A DNA stretch of 8,509 nt from Oscillospiraceae bacterium. GTDB taxonomy: Bacteria; Bacillota; Clostridia; Oscillospirales; Acutalibacteraceae. Position 1 is the first letter of the stretch, and each line of letters opens with the position of its first letter. The stretch is from positions 1-8,509 of the forward strand of contig CACWJV010000082.1 of NCBI GenBank assembly GCA_902761265.1, given 5' to 3'. Of this stretch, positions 7,594 to 8,509 are shown one piece after another. A program made the translations under genes and the position numbers. Below the pieces are notes generated by a model. It was not told the DNA's origin, searched no databases, and saw nothing but the letters and a program-made list of their open reading frames with translations.

Positions 7594-7597
7594 CATT

Positions 7598-8509
7598 TTA
7601 TCGGATGCCGTAATGCGCGCAAATCGCATCGTATTCGGCGTTTGTAATCGGAACGGGATGTCCGTGCTTGAATCCGTACGGGAACGTAAATAAGCGGTCG
7701 TTTCGTTTGAACGCGGGGTCGCCAACTGCATCGCTGACAAACGGCACATACCCCATCTTTTCTTTTTCGCAACCGAAGAAGTCGAGCAACAGACACCATC
7801 TGCCATCCGGGAGCACAAATGTGGTCGGCGCTTCATAGGAGCCGCTGTTTTCGAGCGCAGCCATCAACCGGGAAAACGATGCATCGTGCTGATAAGGCCC
7901 ATAAATATCTTCGCTGACCGCGTGCATACACATGGCTGGGGAGTCACAGTTTTTATAAAACAGATGATACCGGCCGCCGCATTTGACAATGTGTGAATCG
8001 ATCACGTCATTCTCTTTTTGAAAGATCAGCTTTGGCGTGGAAAATGACTGGAAATCTTTTGTCGTGCAGCCGTAAATCGCCATACGCTCGTTCACCATGC
8101 TGCTCCAATGCACCAGGAATTCGCCGCGTATTTCGTCCCGAAAGACCTCCGGCGCCCAAAGACAGCCGAACCCATTGTCGCTGAAATCCATCAATTCCTG
8201 CGGCGAAAAATGAATTAGATCATCTGTACGCCAAAGCGACAGGCACTGACTGCCGTTGTGACTGAGATCCTGCCAATTGACATGATGGTGTTCGTCCATG
8301 TGCCGCACGATACAAAGATCTGTAGCTATCAACACAAACGAACCGTCAAACAGGCGGACGATCTCGATATCCCGGCAGCCGCGTTCGCCTTTGTCGCAGT
8401 TGAGCACAGGATTGCCGCCGTTGAGACTTTTCCAATCACAACCGTTTTCGCTCACGGCAAAATGCACCTGTTCGCCGTCAGGCGTCAGCTTTTCGCGAAA
8501 ATGTACAAA
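7598..8509 (-). CDS. GH43-like five-bladed beta-propeller glycosidase (5' end outside window)
   Basis: Probable glycoside hydrolase of the GH43/GH32-type propeller fold, which typically trims arabinose- or xylose-containing plant polysaccharides; the exact substrate cannot be read. The frame is open to base 8509, and its first residues read FVHFREKLTPDGEQVHFAVS, so the GTG at 8467 is internal and only a short N-terminus, perhaps 5-15 residues, is missing. Of the 303 visible residues, landmarks are the SENGCDWKSLNGGNPVL blade, CRDIEIVRL with FVLIATDL, CLWAPEVF, DSHIVK and SGSYEAPTTF, the last holding the likely general-acid Glu. The tail KHGHPVPITNAEYDAICAHYG is typical of the end of these proteins. 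No secretion signal is visible, although its N-terminus is cut; if absent, the enzyme would act in the cytoplasm on imported oligosaccharides. It has its own terminator and is probably unrelated to the reductase operon. Confidence 0.8.
   Translation of the reverse strand, partial: FVHFREKLTPDGEQVHFAVSENGCDWKSLNGGNPVLNCDKGERGCRDIEIVRLFDGSFVLIATDLCIVRHMDEHHHVNWQDLSHNGSQCLSLWRTDDLIHFSPQELMDFSDNGFGCLWAPEVFRDEIRGEFLVHWSSMVNERMAIYGCTTKDFQSFSTPKLIFQKENDVIDSHIVKCGGRYHLFYKNCDSPAMCMHAVSEDIYGPYQHDASFSRLMAALENSGSYEAPTTFVLPDGRWCLLLDFFGCEKEKMGYVPFVSDAVGDPAFKRNDRLFTFPYGFKHGHPVPITNAEYDAICAHYGIR

Overview
The window looks like chromosomal DNA of a low-to-mid GC Gram-positive anaerobe, most likely a clostridial Bacillota and perhaps Oscillospirales. 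The clues are consensus sigma-A promoters, strong AGGAGG-like ribosome sites, a tRNA with an encoded CCA tail, and the protein flavours (MATE pump, iron-containing alcohol dehydrogenase, GH43-like glycosidase). This placement is inference; nothing in the window names the species.

Layout: (1) 1-1266, plus strand, the 3' part of a MATE-family efflux transporter gene. (2) 1281-1307, a hairpin that can terminate both the transporter gene and the converging gene. (3) 1314-7152, minus strand, a two-gene unit. The first gene (7152-5479) encodes a stand-alone acyl-adenylate-forming enzyme. The second (5399-1314) encodes a 1361-residue enzyme with four domains: adenylation, phosphopantetheine carrier, NAD(P)H thioester reductase and a full-length iron-type alcohol dehydrogenase. 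(4) 7153-7441, an AT-rich divergent promoter region. (5) 7442-7528, plus strand, tRNA-Leu(UAA) with its own promoter and terminator. (6) 7598-8509, minus strand, a GH43-like glycosidase-fold gene cut by the window edge, with its terminator.

The central point of interest is the four-domain protein. Its first three domains have the logic of a carboxylic acid reductase: activate an acid as acyl-AMP, load it on a pantetheine arm, and release it reductively as an aldehyde. The fused iron-type dehydrogenase could then reduce the aldehyde to the alcohol, so one polypeptide could carry an acid-to-alcohol pathway. All recognisable catalytic residues are present, but the carrier domain looks about 8-10 residues short. 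The gene has its own consensus promoter, and a perfect 10-bp inverted repeat brackets its -10 box exactly, which suggests specific repression. The upstream ligase may activate the same or a second acid. Substrate and product cannot be read from the sequence; the adenylation domain resembles fatty-acyl ligases more than amino-acid-specific NRPS domains.
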